From: Paenibacillaceae bacterium
GTDB lineage: Bacteria; Bacillota; Bacilli; Paenibacillales; NBRC-103111
Direction of reading: 5' to 3'
Assembly: GCA_020697475.1 (NCBI GenBank)
Contig: JAJFMO010000006.1
Coordinates: 1 to 19,089, forward strand
DNA: 19,089 nt
Shown: piece by piece, positions 1 through 8,571 of the stretch
How the letters are laid out: the number at the start of each line of letters is the position of its first letter
How positions within the stretch are numbered: position 1 is the stretch's first letter
Made by a program: the position numbers and the translations under genes
The notes under the pieces: generated by a model
What the model was told of the DNA's origin: nothing
Database searches by the model: none
The model's input: only the letters and a program-made list of their open reading frames with translations

Positions 1-520
1 ATAACGAATCCAGATCGGGCAAAAAGTTGTTTTGCTCGGAGATCGGCAGATGAACGACTTCTCCGCCTAAATATTTCGTGTGCGTGCCAAGAACGGGATA
101 ACACGGCGAAGGAAGCAGCGCGATGTCCCCCTGGTTGATGAACGCGGTCGGAAGCATGGCGAGCGCCGACTTTGAACCGATAACGTGATTGATCTCGGAA
201 TCCGGATCCAATCCCCCAACACCGAACACTCGCTCCATATAGTCGCTAGCTGCCTGGTTAAACTCGGTGATGCCGTTATCGGAGTAAAACCGGTTTTCCG
301 GTTTGCCTGCCTCCTCCGCCAACACTCGAACAACCGATTCGTCCGCAACGCCATCCGGTTCGCCGACGCCAAGGTCGATCAACGGCACACCAGGATGTTG
401 TGCCAGCGCATCGCGTTTGGCGCGCTTGATCTTCTCGAATTTGTAAATTTCTGTACTTAAGCCGAATTGCTCGCCGCCAATCCGGTCAGCGAACAATCGG
501 CGAACATGTGTATCCGACAT
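1..520 (-). CDS. dapL: LL-diaminopimelate aminotransferase, N-terminal part (runs off the window)
   Basis: PLP-dependent class I/II aminotransferase. The family converts L-2,3,4,5-tetrahydrodipicolinate to LL-diaminopimelate with glutamate as amino donor, for lysine and peptidoglycan synthesis in the cytoplasm. About 173 residues are visible. The N-terminal stretch reading F-A-D-R-I-G-G-E-Q-F-G followed by IYKFEKIKRAK is typical of DapL, as are LGVGEPD, the YSDNGI segment, the IGSKSALAMLP motif and P-C-Y-P-V-L-G-T. The ATG at 518-520 follows a strong GGAGGG site. The C-terminal part with the PLP lysine lies outside the window. The gene starts 60 bases after gltD on the same strand, so it may be read with glnA-gltBD, although a separate promoter is also possible. 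Another aminotransferase of the same subfamily is less likely. Confidence 0.87.
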   Translation of the reverse strand, partial: MSDTHVRRLFADRIGGEQFGLSTEIYKFEKIKRAKRDALAQHPGVPLIDLGVGEPDGVADESVVRVLAEEAGKPENRFYSDNGITEFNQAASDYMERVFGVGGLDPDSEINHVIGSKSALAMLPTAFINQGDIALLPSPCYPVLGTHTKYLGGEVVHLPISEQNNFLPDLDSL

Positions 521-569
521 TTGCTTTCAGTCCCTCCATGTTCCATCTCATGAACCTATTTATGACCCC

Positions 570-598
570 ATTGTATAACTTCAATTTTTTCTTCGCAA
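570..598 (-). promoter_or_regulatory. Candidate sigma-A promoter for dapL inside the end of gltD
   Basis: On the minus strand TTGCGA (598-593) and TACAAT (575-570) are separated by 17 bases. The -35 box overlaps the last codons of gltD, and the -10 box lies 50 bases before the dapL ATG. This would let dapL be expressed independently of the upstream operon. It is a sequence match only. Confidence 0.4.
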
Positions 599-2050
599 AT
601 ATTGATCGCAAACTTCTGCGGCTTCGCGTCCTTCGCGAATAGCCCAGACGATCAGGCTTTGTCCGCGTCGGGCGTCGCCGGCGGCGAATACTCCCGGCAT
701 ATTAGTCGCATAATTCGGAGCATTAACATTCGTTCGGCCATCCAATTGAACATCCGTCTGCTCCAACCAATCCGCCTCCGGCCCGCGGAACCCGATCGCC
801 AATAAGACGAGCTGTGCCGGCCAAATTTGTTCGGTGCCCGGGATTTCCTCGCGGATCCATCGTCCCGACTCATCCTTCTCCTCGCGCAACTGAACGCACC
901 GCACCGCCTTTACGTTCCCTTGCCCATCATCCAGAAACTCCATCGCCGATACGGCAAACAACCGCGGGTCGTCGCCGAACACGGCTTCGGCTTCCTCTTG
1001 TCCCGAATCAAGCTTATGCACAACCGGCCAGAGCGGCCAAGGATTGTCTGACCCGCGTGAATCCGGCTTGCGTCCGTGAATATCGAATTGCACCAGACTG
1101 CGGCAACGATGGCGCATGGCGGTTGACACGCAATCCGTTGCAGTATCGCCCCCGCCAATCACGATGACGTCCAATCCTTCAGCGGAAATAAACTTCCCGT
1201 CCGCATGCCCGGAGTCGAGCAAACTCTTCGTATTCCGATGCAAGAAATCCATCGCATAGTGAACGCCTGTGAGACCTCGACCTAACGCCGGCAAGTCGCG
1301 GGGCTTCGTAGCCCCGATGCATAAGACGACCGCGTCGAACTGCGAGCGCAGCTCTTCGAACTCTTTCCCGCGCCCGATTTCGACACCGGTAACAAACTGG
1401 ATCCCTTCTTCTTGTAACAGCTTGACCCGGCGGTCAACGACGTCCTGCGCGATCTTCGTCTTCGGAATCCCGTACGTCAGCAACCCGCCGATCCGGTCGT
1501 CGCGTTCGAATACTGTAACTCGATGCCCCGCCTTGTTCAATTGGGCTGCGCATGCAAGCCCCGCAGGACCTGAACCGACGACAGCGACCGACTTTCCCGT
1601 CCGGACTCTGGGCGGCTCAGGGACAATCCAGCCTTCCTCAAAGCCGCGATCGACAATCGCTCTCTCGAGCGATTTGATCGTCACAGGAGATTCATACAGA
1701 GAAGCTACGCACGATCCTTCGCACGGCGCCGGGCACGCTCTTCCCGTAAACTCCGGGAAATTGTTCGTCGCGTGCAAGCGATTCAAAGCTTCTTTCCATT
1801 GTCCCCGGTACACCAGATCGTTCCATTCGGGAATCAAGTTGTTCACAGGGCAACCGACGACCGAGCGGTCGAACGTCTGCCCTGTCTGGCAGAACGGGAC
1901 GGCGCAGTCCATGCACCGGGCCGCCTGCACCTGCAGTTCCTTCTCGTCCAACGGATCGTACAAATCTTGCCAATCGTTAATTCTTGCTTGCGGATCCCGT
2001 TCCGGCATATGCTCCCGACGATACTCCATAAACCCTGTCGGCTTCCCCAT
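581..2050 (-). CDS. gltD: Glutamate synthase (NADPH) small subunit
   Basis: The small (beta) subunit of GOGAT takes electrons from NADPH via FAD and passes them through Fe-S clusters to the large subunit, which makes glutamate from 2-oxoglutarate and glutamine. N-terminal cysteines at about residues 46, 49, 54 and 67 (CMDCAVPFC, then GCP), with a second set in ACPAPCEGSC, are the usual cluster ligands. A Rossmann FAD motif (VVGSGPAGLAC) and a second nucleotide-binding motif (VIGGGDTATDC) follow, then the C-terminal FAAGDARRGQSLIVWAI signature. I chose the ATG at 2050 (489 residues) because AAAGGGG lies 8 bases before it. A GTG at 2059 falls inside that ribosome site. The start lies 74 bases inside the gltB reading frame, so the two are probably translationally coupled. 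Confidence 0.95.
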   Translation of the reverse strand: MGKPTGFMEYRREHMPERDPQARINDWQDLYDPLDEKELQVQAARCMDCAVPFCQTGQTFDRSVVGCPVNNLIPEWNDLVYRGQWKEALNRLHATNNFPEFTGRACPAPCEGSCVASLYESPVTIKSLERAIVDRGFEEGWIVPEPPRVRTGKSVAVVGSGPAGLACAAQLNKAGHRVTVFERDDRIGGLLTYGIPKTKIAQDVVDRRVKLLQEEGIQFVTGVEIGRGKEFEELRSQFDAVVLCIGATKPRDLPALGRGLTGVHYAMDFLHRNTKSLLDSGHADGKFISAEGLDVIVIGGGDTATDCVSTAMRHRCRSLVQFDIHGRKPDSRGSDNPWPLWPVVHKLDSGQEEAEAVFGDDPRLFAVSAMEFLDDGQGNVKAVRCVQLREEKDESGRWIREEIPGTEQIWPAQLVLLAIGFRGPEADWLEQTDVQLDGRTNVNAPNYATNMPGVFAAGDARRGQSLIVWAIREGREAAEVCDQYLRRKN

Positions 2051-5000
2051 GCTCGCCACCCCTTTCCATCATCTGTATGATTCGTTTGTATTCCCGGGGG
2101 ATGACCCTTACGAACTGGCGAACCGCATGCTTCCAATCGGTTAACAACTGTTTGCCAAGTTCACTTTGCGTATATTTCACATGGTTAACAATCATCTCAT
2201 ACAATTGGCGGATTTCTTCCCTTTCCTCCAACCGTTCGAGTTCAATCATCTTCATGTTACATAATTCGGCGATCCGCTCCTTGTCCGGCCCCCAAATATA
2301 GGCAATGCCCCCTGACATTCCAGCTGCGAAGTTTTTCCCGATTCCTCCGAGAATGGCGACTTTACCGCCGGTCATATATTCACAGCCATGGTTCCCGACG
2401 CCCTCAACTACTACGTTGGCTCCACTGTTGCGCACGCAGAATCGCTCGCCCGCCATGCCACGAATATACGCTTCTCCGGAAGTGGCTCCATAGAACGCCA
2501 CATTGCCGACGATTACGTTATTCTCCGGGGCAAACAGCGATTTGGGCGACGGAAAGACGGCAATCTTGCCGCCTGACAAGCCTTTGCCAATATAGTCGTT
2601 GGCGTCGCCTTCGAGACTTAAAGAGATGCCTGCAGGCACGAAAGCTCCGAAGCTTTGTCCCGCCGATCCGCGAAAATGCAATTGAATCGAATCCTCCGGG
2701 AGCCCGTTGGCCCCAAACCGCCTCGTTACTTCGCTGCCCAGCGTCGTACCGACAGTGCGATCTTTGTTTTGAATCGGAAGAATCGCCTTAATCTCCTTCG
2801 CCTGACCGCTCCACAACGGTTCGCAAATCGCCAACAACTGCTGTTGGTCAAGAGTATCTTCCAACCGATGATTTTGCGGAGAACAGAAGCATGCGCTCCC
2901 TTCCGACCCCGGCTGCCCATTCGGCAAATACAGCAACCGCGATAAATCGACGGCAGCTGCCTTTCGCGAATCCGGCAGATCCCTCATCTTCAGCAGATCC
3001 GTGCGCCCGATCAATTCATCCAGCGATCGCACGCCAAGTCTGGCCATCCATTCGCGGACTTCCTCGGCGATAAAACGCATGAAATGTTCCACATGCTCCG
3101 GCTCGCCGGGAAATTTTGCCCGCAGCTCCGGATTCTGAGTCGCTATGCCGACAGGGCAAGTATCCAGATGACAAACACGCATCATGACACAGCCCATTGC
3201 CACCAGCGGCAGCGTGGCGAAGCCGAATTCTTCGGCACCAAGCATCGCGGCGATGACAACGTCTCGACCGGTCATCATCTTGCCGTCCGTCTCCAGGCGC
3301 ACGCGATTGCGCAACCCGTTCAGCACCAGCGTTTGGTGTGCCTCGGCAAGACCAATCTCCCAAGGCATACCGGTGTGCTTGATGCTTGTGCGCGGGGCGG
3401 CGCCTGTTCCGCCATCATAACCGCTGATCAAGATGACGTCCGCACTGGCTTTCGCCACCCCAGCTGCAATCGTGCCGACTCCGGCTACCGAGACGAGCTT
3501 GACATTGATTCTTGCTAGCGGATTGGCATTTTTCAAATCAAAAATCAGTTCGGCCAAATCTTCAATGGAATAAATGTCGTGGTGCGGAGGCGGCGAAATC
3601 AGCTCGACCCCCGGCGTTGAACCGCGCACCTTGGCGATCCACGGATACACCTTATGGGCGGGCAGCTGCCCTCCTTCTCCGGGCTTCGCCCCTTGCGCCA
3701 TCTTTATCTGAATTTCTTCGGCGTTCGTCAAGTAGTGGCTTGTTACGCCGAATCGCCCCGACGCTACCTGCTTAATTGCGCTGCTGCGCGAATCCCCATT
3801 GTCGTCACGTACGTAGCGCGCCGGATCTTCCCCGCCTTCGCCGGAATTGCTCCTACCGCCGATCCGATTCATCGCAATCGCCAGAGTCTCGTGCGCTTCC
3901 TTGCTGATTGAACCGAACGACATCGCCCCCGACTTGAAGCGACGCAACAACGACTCAATCGGTTCCACATCTTCGAGCGGAATCGATCGATCACTTTCTA
4001 CAAATTCGAGCAAACCACGCAAGTTGTACACGTCGTCGGTCTGTTCATCGAACTCTTGGCTATATTCTTTGAACAACCGGTAATTTCCGGTTCGGCATGC
4101 TTGTTGTAACGTATGGATCATTTTGGGAGAGAAAAGATGCACTTCCCCGCCCGATCTCCACTGGAAATCGTCCCCGGAGGCAAGCCAGTTGCTCTCACTG
4201 TCCGGTCGGTAAGCGGCTTTATGCCGTTCGGCCGTTTCTCTGGAAATCGTATCCAGTCCGATCCCGCCGATCCGCGACGATGTCCCGCAAAAATAGGTAT
4301 CCACCACGGACAGAGAAATCCCGACGGCTTCGAAAATTTGCGCCCCGATGTAGCTTTGAACTGTCGATATGCCCATCTTGGCCATAATTTTCAAGATCCC
4401 TTTGCTCACACCGTACACATAATTGTCAGCTGCCTCGTCCGGCGTCACATCCCCTAGCTTGCCTTCTGCACACAGTTGATCAATCGATTCGAACGCCAAG
4501 TAAGGATTGACGGCGCTCGCCCCGTAACCGAGCAACAAAGCAATATGATGCACTTCGCGCGGCTCGCCCGACTCAACGAGCAGGCTGACGTCCGTCCGCT
4601 TCCCGCAACGGATCAGATGATGATGGAGTCCAGCCAATGCCAGCAGCGCGGGAATCGGCGCAAAATTTTTGTTGGCCCCGCGATCTGTCAGGACAAGCAC
4701 TGCTGCTCCTTCGGCAATCGCCTGTTCGGCGTCTTGAAACATGCGGCGCAGCGCCTTATCGATTCCCTCGCCGCCCAAAGTCGGCTGGTAGAGTATGGAC
4801 AGCTTTACCGCCTTCAGTCCGTCAACGGATCTGCCGACAATTTTCGCCAATTCGTCGTTGCGCAATACCGGCGCCTTCAGGCGAATTCTCCGGCAGCTTT
4901 GAGAGCTTGGCGCCAACAAATTCCGCTCCCGACCGATCGTCGTTTCCAGAGAGGTCACCATTTCTTCCAACGACGCGTCAATCGGCGGATTCGTCACCTG

Positions 5001-6584
5001 CGCGAACATTTGTTTAAAATAGGAATAAAGCAGTTGCGGCCGATTCGAGAGCACAGCTAACGGGCCGTCGTAACCCATCGATCCGACGGGGTCGTCCCCT
5101 TGCTCGGCCAGCGGTTTGAGTGTCTTGTGCAATTCCTCGAACGTATATCCGAATATTCGCTGTTTGACCGCAAGTTGCTGCGGGGTTTCGCGTCTTGTGC
5201 GCTTAGGTGCCTCCGGCAGTTGATCCAAACCGACCAAACCCTCATCCACCCATTGCTGATAAGGGAAGGCTCCCGCTAACGACGACTTCACTTCTTCGTC
5301 AGGAATGATTCGGCCTGAGGAAGTGTCTACAAGCAGCATCTTGCCCGGGCTAAGCCGTCCCTTCATGCGCACCGCCTCATCCGGGATATCGATGACTCCA
5401 ACCTCGGAGGACAACACGATTCTGTCGTCGTTCGTCACATAGTAACGTGCAGGCCGCAACCCGTTGCGATCCAGACAAGCGCAAATTTGTCTACCGTCGC
5501 TGAATACAAGCGCGGACGGTCCGTCCCACGGCTCCATCAGACAGCTATGATATTCATAGAACGCCTTCTTCTTCTCATCCATCAGAGGATCTTTCGACCA
5601 AGGTTCGGGTACCATCATCATGACGGCATGAGGAAGAGTTCGGCCGCTCAGCAACAAAAATTCCAACGCGTTGTCCAACATAGAAGAATCGCTGCCCGTA
5701 TCGTCGATGACAGGCAACACTTTCGACATGTCCGGAAACAAGCCTGAGGCGAACTTCGCTTCCCGTGCCCTCATCCAGTTCACATTGCCTTTGATCGTGT
5801 TGATTTCCCCGTTATGGATGGCGTACCGATTCGGATGCGCCCGCTCCCAGCTCGGGAACGTGTTCGTGCTGAATCGGGAATGTACGAGAGCCAATGCCGA
5901 AGTGAATTTCTCCTCTTGCAAATCGGGAAAAAAGACAGGGATTTGATGAGGCAACAACAACCCTTTGTAGACAATCGTGCGGCACGAGAGGCTGGCGAAA
6001 TAGGTCGGGGAGCCGATTTCCTTCGGCAATTGGTTCCATTCCTGCTCGATTCGTTTGCGGATCACATACAGCTTACGCTCAAGGGCTAATTCATCCACGG
6101 GGGACGATGTATCCAGAGGGGCTACAAAAAGCTGCCGGATCAGCGGCTTCGATGCGAAAGCGCTGGGACCCAGCGCCTCCTCGCGGGTGGGCACCGTTCT
6201 CCAACCGAGAACGGCGCATCCTTCCTCGCTCACAACCGAAGCCGCCAGCTCCTCGCAGCGGGCACGCAGTGTTGCGTCGGCCGGCAAAAACAACATACCA
6301 ACGCCGTATTTCCCGGGTGAAGGCAGTAAAATTGCATGCCGTCCGCACCAATCGGCGAATAAATCGTGGGGGATCTGGGTTAAAATTCCGGCTCCGTCCC
6401 CGCTGTCTTCGTCCGCGCCCTGCCCGCCCCGATGGGCGAGCCGGTCCAGCATAGCGAGCGCGTCGCTGACGATTTTATGCGATTTCTGACCTTGAATATG
6501 GGCAATAAATCCAATCCCGCAAGCATCGTGCTCAAATTTCGGATCGTAAAGCCCTTGTTCAACGGGAGGCTGGTTGTTCATCAC
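1977..6584 (-). CDS. gltB: Glutamate synthase large subunit
   Basis: The ferredoxin/NADPH-type GOGAT large subunit transfers the glutamine amide to 2-oxoglutarate, with ammonia tunnelling between active sites. It has 1535 residues, close to the usual ~1500. Residue Cys22 (in HDACGIGF), after a short propeptide, is the class II amidotransferase nucleophile, and the glutaminase domain runs to about residue 430. The FMN synthase domain carries SGYDGGTGAAP and the 3Fe-4S motif C-x5-C-x4-C (about C1132, C1138, C1143). The C-terminal glycine-rich beta-helix domain (GGKIAVF, GNHGCEYMTGG) follows. The start is a GTG (6584) or the adjacent ATG (6581), both after TAAGGAG. The last ~27 residues, past the YKRIIQMME region, are a low-similarity tail read in the overlap with gltD. 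The gene lies 51 bases after glnA with no terminator between them. Confidence 0.96.
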   Translation of the reverse strand: MMNNQPPVEQGLYDPKFEHDACGIGFIAHIQGQKSHKIVSDALAMLDRLAHRGGQGADEDSGDGAGILTQIPHDLFADWCGRHAILLPSPGKYGVGMLFLPADATLRARCEELAASVVSEEGCAVLGWRTVPTREEALGPSAFASKPLIRQLFVAPLDTSSPVDELALERKLYVIRKRIEQEWNQLPKEIGSPTYFASLSCRTIVYKGLLLPHQIPVFFPDLQEEKFTSALALVHSRFSTNTFPSWERAHPNRYAIHNGEINTIKGNVNWMRAREAKFASGLFPDMSKVLPVIDDTGSDSSMLDNALEFLLLSGRTLPHAVMMMVPEPWSKDPLMDEKKKAFYEYHSCLMEPWDGPSALVFSDGRQICACLDRNGLRPARYYVTNDDRIVLSSEVGVIDIPDEAVRMKGRLSPGKMLLVDTSSGRIIPDEEVKSSLAGAFPYQQWVDEGLVGLDQLPEAPKRTRRETPQQLAVKQRIFGYTFEELHKTLKPLAEQGDDPVGSMGYDGPLAVLSNRPQLLYSYFKQMFAQVTNPPIDASLEEMVTSLETTIGRERNLLAPSSQSCRRIRLKAPVLRNDELAKIVGRSVDGLKAVKLSILYQPTLGGEGIDKALRRMFQDAEQAIAEGAAVLVLTDRGANKNFAPIPALLALAGLHHHLIRCGKRTDVSLLVESGEPREVHHIALLLGYGASAVNPYLAFESIDQLCAEGKLGDVTPDEAADNYVYGVSKGILKIMAKMGISTVQSYIGAQIFEAVGISLSVVDTYFCGTSSRIGGIGLDTISRETAERHKAAYRPDSESNWLASGDDFQWRSGGEVHLFSPKMIHTLQQACRTGNYRLFKEYSQEFDEQTDDVYNLRGLLEFVESDRSIPLEDVEPIESLLRRFKSGAMSFGSISKEAHETLAIAMNRIGGRSNSGEGGEDPARYVRDDNGDSRSSAIKQVASGRFGVTSHYLTNAEEIQIKMAQGAKPGEGGQLPAHKVYPWIAKVRGSTPGVELISPPPHHDIYSIEDLAELIFDLKNANPLARINVKLVSVAGVGTIAAGVAKASADVILISGYDGGTGAAPRTSIKHTGMPWEIGLAEAHQTLVLNGLRNRVRLETDGKMMTGRDVVIAAMLGAEEFGFATLPLVAMGCVMMRVCHLDTCPVGIATQNPELRAKFPGEPEHVEHFMRFIAEEVREWMARLGVRSLDELIGRTDLLKMRDLPDSRKAAAVDLSRLLYLPNGQPGSEGSACFCSPQNHRLEDTLDQQQLLAICEPLWSGQAKEIKAILPIQNKDRTVGTTLGSEVTRRFGANGLPEDSIQLHFRGSAGQSFGAFVPAGISLSLEGDANDYIGKGLSGGKIAVFPSPKSLFAPENNVIVGNVAFYGATSGEAYIRGMAGERFCVRNSGANVVVEGVGNHGCEYMTGGKVAILGGIGKNFAAGMSGGIAYIWGPDKERIAELCNMKMIELERLEEREEIRQLYEMIVNHVKYTQSELGKQLLTDWKHAVRQFVRVIPREYKRIIQMMERGGEHGEADRVYGVSSGAYAGTGSASKN

Positions 6585-6635
6585 GTTATCTCACGCTCCT
6601 TAGGGCTTTATTTACTTGTTTGTTTCCAGTAAAAA

Positions 6636-7976
6636 TTAATATAAAGTCATGTATTGTTCTCTTTCCCACGGATGGACGTTGATCCGGAACAAATCCCATT
6701 CGATTTCTTTGGCTTCCACCAGATGGGACACAATATGGTCTCCCAATGCAGACGTAATGATCTCATCGGTTAAGAAATAGTCAATCGCTTCTTTCAAGGT
6801 AGCTGGCAGACTTTCGATTTCGCCGTGTCTTCTTTCTTCTTCATTCATAGTATAAATATTTTTGTTCGTCGGGCGAGACAGCTTCATCCTCTGCTTAATA
6901 CCGTCGAGGCCGGCTGCCAGCATGGACGCAAGCGCTAAATACGGATTAGCCGCCGGATCGGGATTGCGCAATTCAATTCGGGTACTCAAGCCACGGCTGG
7001 CCGGCACACGTACAAGCGGGCTGCGGTTTTTGGCTGACCAAGCGATGTAACAAGGCGCTTCATAGCCGGGCACAAGCCGTTTATATGAATTGACTGTCGG
7101 ATTTGTAATCAACGCGAAGCCTTTGGCATGATGGAGTATCCCAGCCAAGTATTGCTTTGCCGTTTCGCTCAGACCCAGTTCGTCGCTTTCGTCGTAAAAT
7201 GCATTTTCACTGCCGCGGAACAACGACTGGTGGCAGTGCATCCCTGAACCGTTCACGCCGAACAGCGGCTTCGGCATAAACGTAGCGTGCAACCCGTGTT
7301 CTTTGGCGATGTTTTTGACGACCAGCTTGAACGTCTGAATGTTGTCGGCCGCTTCAATGGCATTCGAGTATTTGAAGTCGATTTCGTGCTGACCCGGGGC
7401 AACTTCGTGATGCGAAGCTTCGATCTCAAACCCCATGCTTTCCAGCGTAAGTACGATATCGCGACGGCAATTTTCCCCCAAATCATTAGGCGCCAAGTCG
7501 AAATATCCGCCCTTGTCGTTCACTTCCAGCGTCGCTTCTCCCCGCTCATCCGTCTTGAACAGGAAAAATTCCGGTTCCGGACCTACGTTCATTGCGGTAA
7601 AACCGAGATCCTGGGCTTCCTTCAGCACACGCTTCAAGGCGTTGCGCGGGTCGCCGGCAAAAGGAGTGCCATCCGGGTTGTACACATCGCAAATAAGGCG
7701 TGCGACTTTACCGTTGCCGGTCGTCCATGGGAAGATCATCCAAGTGCTGAGTTCGGGATATAAATACATATCCGATTCTTCGATTCGCACAAACCCCTCG
7801 ATGGACGAACCGTCGAACATCATTTTGTTTTCCAACGCCTTGGGCAATTGGCTCACCGGCACTTCTACGTTTTTCACGATGCCGAGCAGATCCGTGAATT
7901 GCAGGCGGATGTATTTTACGTTCTCGGCTTTGGCCATTTGCAGAATGTCAGCTGCTGTGTAAGGTTTTGTGCTCAA
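6636..7976 (-). CDS. glnA: Glutamine synthetase type I (GSI-alpha), TTG start
   Basis: Makes glutamine from glutamate, ammonia and ATP as a cytoplasmic dodecamer. The sequence matches Bacillus GlnA almost throughout: [18 protein letters not shown], the GPEPEFFLF metal-binding segment, [15 protein letters not shown], the ATP-site run [28 protein letters not shown] around the feedback-regulation loop, and the C-terminal HPWEREQYM. It belongs to the short GSI-alpha class, which in Firmicutes is controlled by feedback inhibition and by protein contact with TnrA/GlnR rather than by adenylylation. I chose a TTG at 7976 (446 residues) because GGAGGG ends 7 bases before it. The longer reading would begin inside the ribosome site. 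It is first in the apparent glnA-gltB-gltD(-dapL) run and divergent from tnrA. Confidence 0.96.
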   Translation of the reverse strand: MSTKPYTAADILQMAKAENVKYIRLQFTDLLGIVKNVEVPVSQLPKALENKMMFDGSSIEGFVRIEESDMYLYPELSTWMIFPWTTGNGKVARLICDVYNPDGTPFAGDPRNALKRVLKEAQDLGFTAMNVGPEPEFFLFKTDERGEATLEVNDKGGYFDLAPNDLGENCRRDIVLTLESMGFEIEASHHEVAPGQHEIDFKYSNAIEAADNIQTFKLVVKNIAKEHGLHATFMPKPLFGVNGSGMHCHQSLFRGSENAFYDESDELGLSETAKQYLAGILHHAKGFALITNPTVNSYKRLVPGYEAPCYIAWSAKNRSPLVRVPASRGLSTRIELRNPDPAANPYLALASMLAAGLDGIKQRMKLSRPTNKNIYTMNEEERRHGEIESLPATLKEAIDYFLTDEIITSALGDHIVSHLVEAKEIEWDLFRINVHPWEREQYMTLY

Positions 7977-8045
7977 AAAAGTTCCCTCCAATGAATAAAC
8001 GATTTATAGCCATTTTCCCACACATGCCAGGCTCTTTCTACTATT

Positions 8046-8075
8046 ATGTTAGATAATATTACATGGAAATTGCAA
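8046..8075 (-). promoter_or_regulatory. Candidate glnA promoter
   Basis: On the minus strand TTGCAA (8075-8070) and TAACAT (8051-8046) are 18 bases apart, leaving a leader of about 60 bases before the TTG start. The TnrA/GlnR operator occupies the spacer and part of the -10 box, which would fit repression. The -10 match is only moderate. Confidence 0.45.
8047..8063. promoter_or_regulatory. TnrA/GlnR operator, perfect consensus
   Basis: TGTTAGATAATATTACA fits the established TGTNA-N7-TNACA operator of the Bacillales nitrogen regulators TnrA and GlnR at every fixed base. It lies between the divergent glnA and tnrA genes, 70 bases from the glnA start and 125 from the tnrA start. Its overlap with the candidate glnA promoter suggests repression of glnA, while its distance from tnrA also permits autoregulation. 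Confidence 0.85.
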
Positions 8076-8086
8076 TTCTCTTTACA
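8070..8086. promoter_or_regulatory. Possible second, degenerate TnrA/GlnR operator
   Basis: TTGCAATTCTCTTTACA keeps one perfect half site (TTACA) with the right 17-bp length but has two mismatches in the other half. Its start is 23 bases from that of the perfect site, about two helical turns. It overlaps the -35 box of the candidate tnrA promoter and that of glnA. B. subtilis glnRA also has two operators, so the arrangement is plausible but weakly supported. Confidence 0.35.
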
Positions 8087-8110
8087 TGAAGCATGCAAAT
8101 CTTATATTAT
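8081..8110 (+). promoter_or_regulatory. Candidate tnrA promoter
   Basis: TTTACA at 8081-8086 is followed after 16 bases by TATATT (8103-8108), or after 18 bases by TATTAT (8105-8110). Either gives a leader of about 75 bases to the tnrA ATG. The -35 box is inside the degenerate operator, which would allow self-regulation. Confidence 0.45.
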
Positions 8111-8188
8111 TAAAGAAGAGACAATTTTCTCCGTACAGCCATAAAATGTAACAAGATCGTTTTCACGAACTTGAAGGGGTGATTGACG

Positions 8189-8521
8189 ATGGTTCCCTAT
8201 ATGAAAAGGAAAGTCATTCCGATCGGTACGGTAAGTGAACTGACCGGATTGACGGTTCGACAAATTCGTTATTATGAGGAGCGCAAATTGGTCACGCCTG
8301 AGCGCACAACGGGCAACACGCGGAAATATTCGTTCGAGGATGTGGAGGCGTTGGTGGAGATCGCCAACAAGATGGAGGACGGCATGCAAACGACCGAAAT
8401 ACTAAAGATGCGCAAGAAGGAAACGCGCGAACGAGAGGTCGATCAGAAGAAAATTCGCGAGGAATTGATCAAAGGTCAATTGAATGTCCAGTTTCACCGC
8501 AATCAACTGCCTTTTAAATAG
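8189..8521 (+). CDS. tnrA: MerR-family nitrogen regulator of the TnrA type
   Basis: Global nitrogen transcription factor. In B. subtilis TnrA binds TGTNA-N7-TNACA sites during nitrogen limitation and is captured through its C-terminus by feedback-inhibited glutamine synthetase. The 110 residues equal the B. subtilis TnrA length. The MerR helix-turn-helix is at about residues 13-40 (IGTVSELTGLTVRQIRYYEERKL), followed by TRKYSFEDVE and a charged helix. The C-terminal GQLNVQF resembles the GS-contact segment of TnrA rather than the longer tail of GlnR. I chose the ATG at 8189, 7 bases after AAGGGGTG. A TTG at 8183 falls too close to that site. It is monocistronic, divergent from glnA, and ends in a hairpin terminator. 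GlnR is the alternative name, but length and tail favour TnrA. Confidence 0.85.
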   Translation: MVPYMKRKVIPIGTVSELTGLTVRQIRYYEERKLVTPERTTGNTRKYSFEDVEALVEIANKMEDGMQTTEILKMRKKETREREVDQKKIREELIKGQLNVQFHRNQLPFK

Positions 8522-8524
8522 AAG

Positions 8525-8556
8525 AAACCGTCGGATTTCGCTTCCGACGGTTTTTC
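8525..8556. terminator. Bidirectional intrinsic terminator between tnrA and the cytochrome gene
   Basis: An 11-bp perfect stem, AAACCGTCGGA (8525-8535) with TCCGACGGTTT (8543-8553) and a 7-base loop, begins just after the tnrA stop. T-rich sequence follows on both strands, so it can end tnrA and the convergent cytochrome operon. Confidence 0.85.
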
Positions 8557-8571
8557 GTTAGTCTGCACCTA

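Noticed and set aside
1269..2144. Long plus-strand open frame of 291 codons opposite gltD
   Set aside because: It lies antisense to a clearly conserved gene, its translation has no recognisable domain, and it has no good ribosome site. It is an effect of codon bias in gltD.
4476..5060. Plus-strand open frame of 194 codons opposite gltB
   Set aside because: It is antisense to the well-conserved central region of GltB, with Arg/Gln-rich composition typical of reverse-strand shadows.
8189..8521. Regulator considered as GlnR
   Set aside because: The length of 110 residues and the C-terminal GQLNVQF segment fit TnrA. GlnR is longer, with a different tail. Some doubt remains without a tree.
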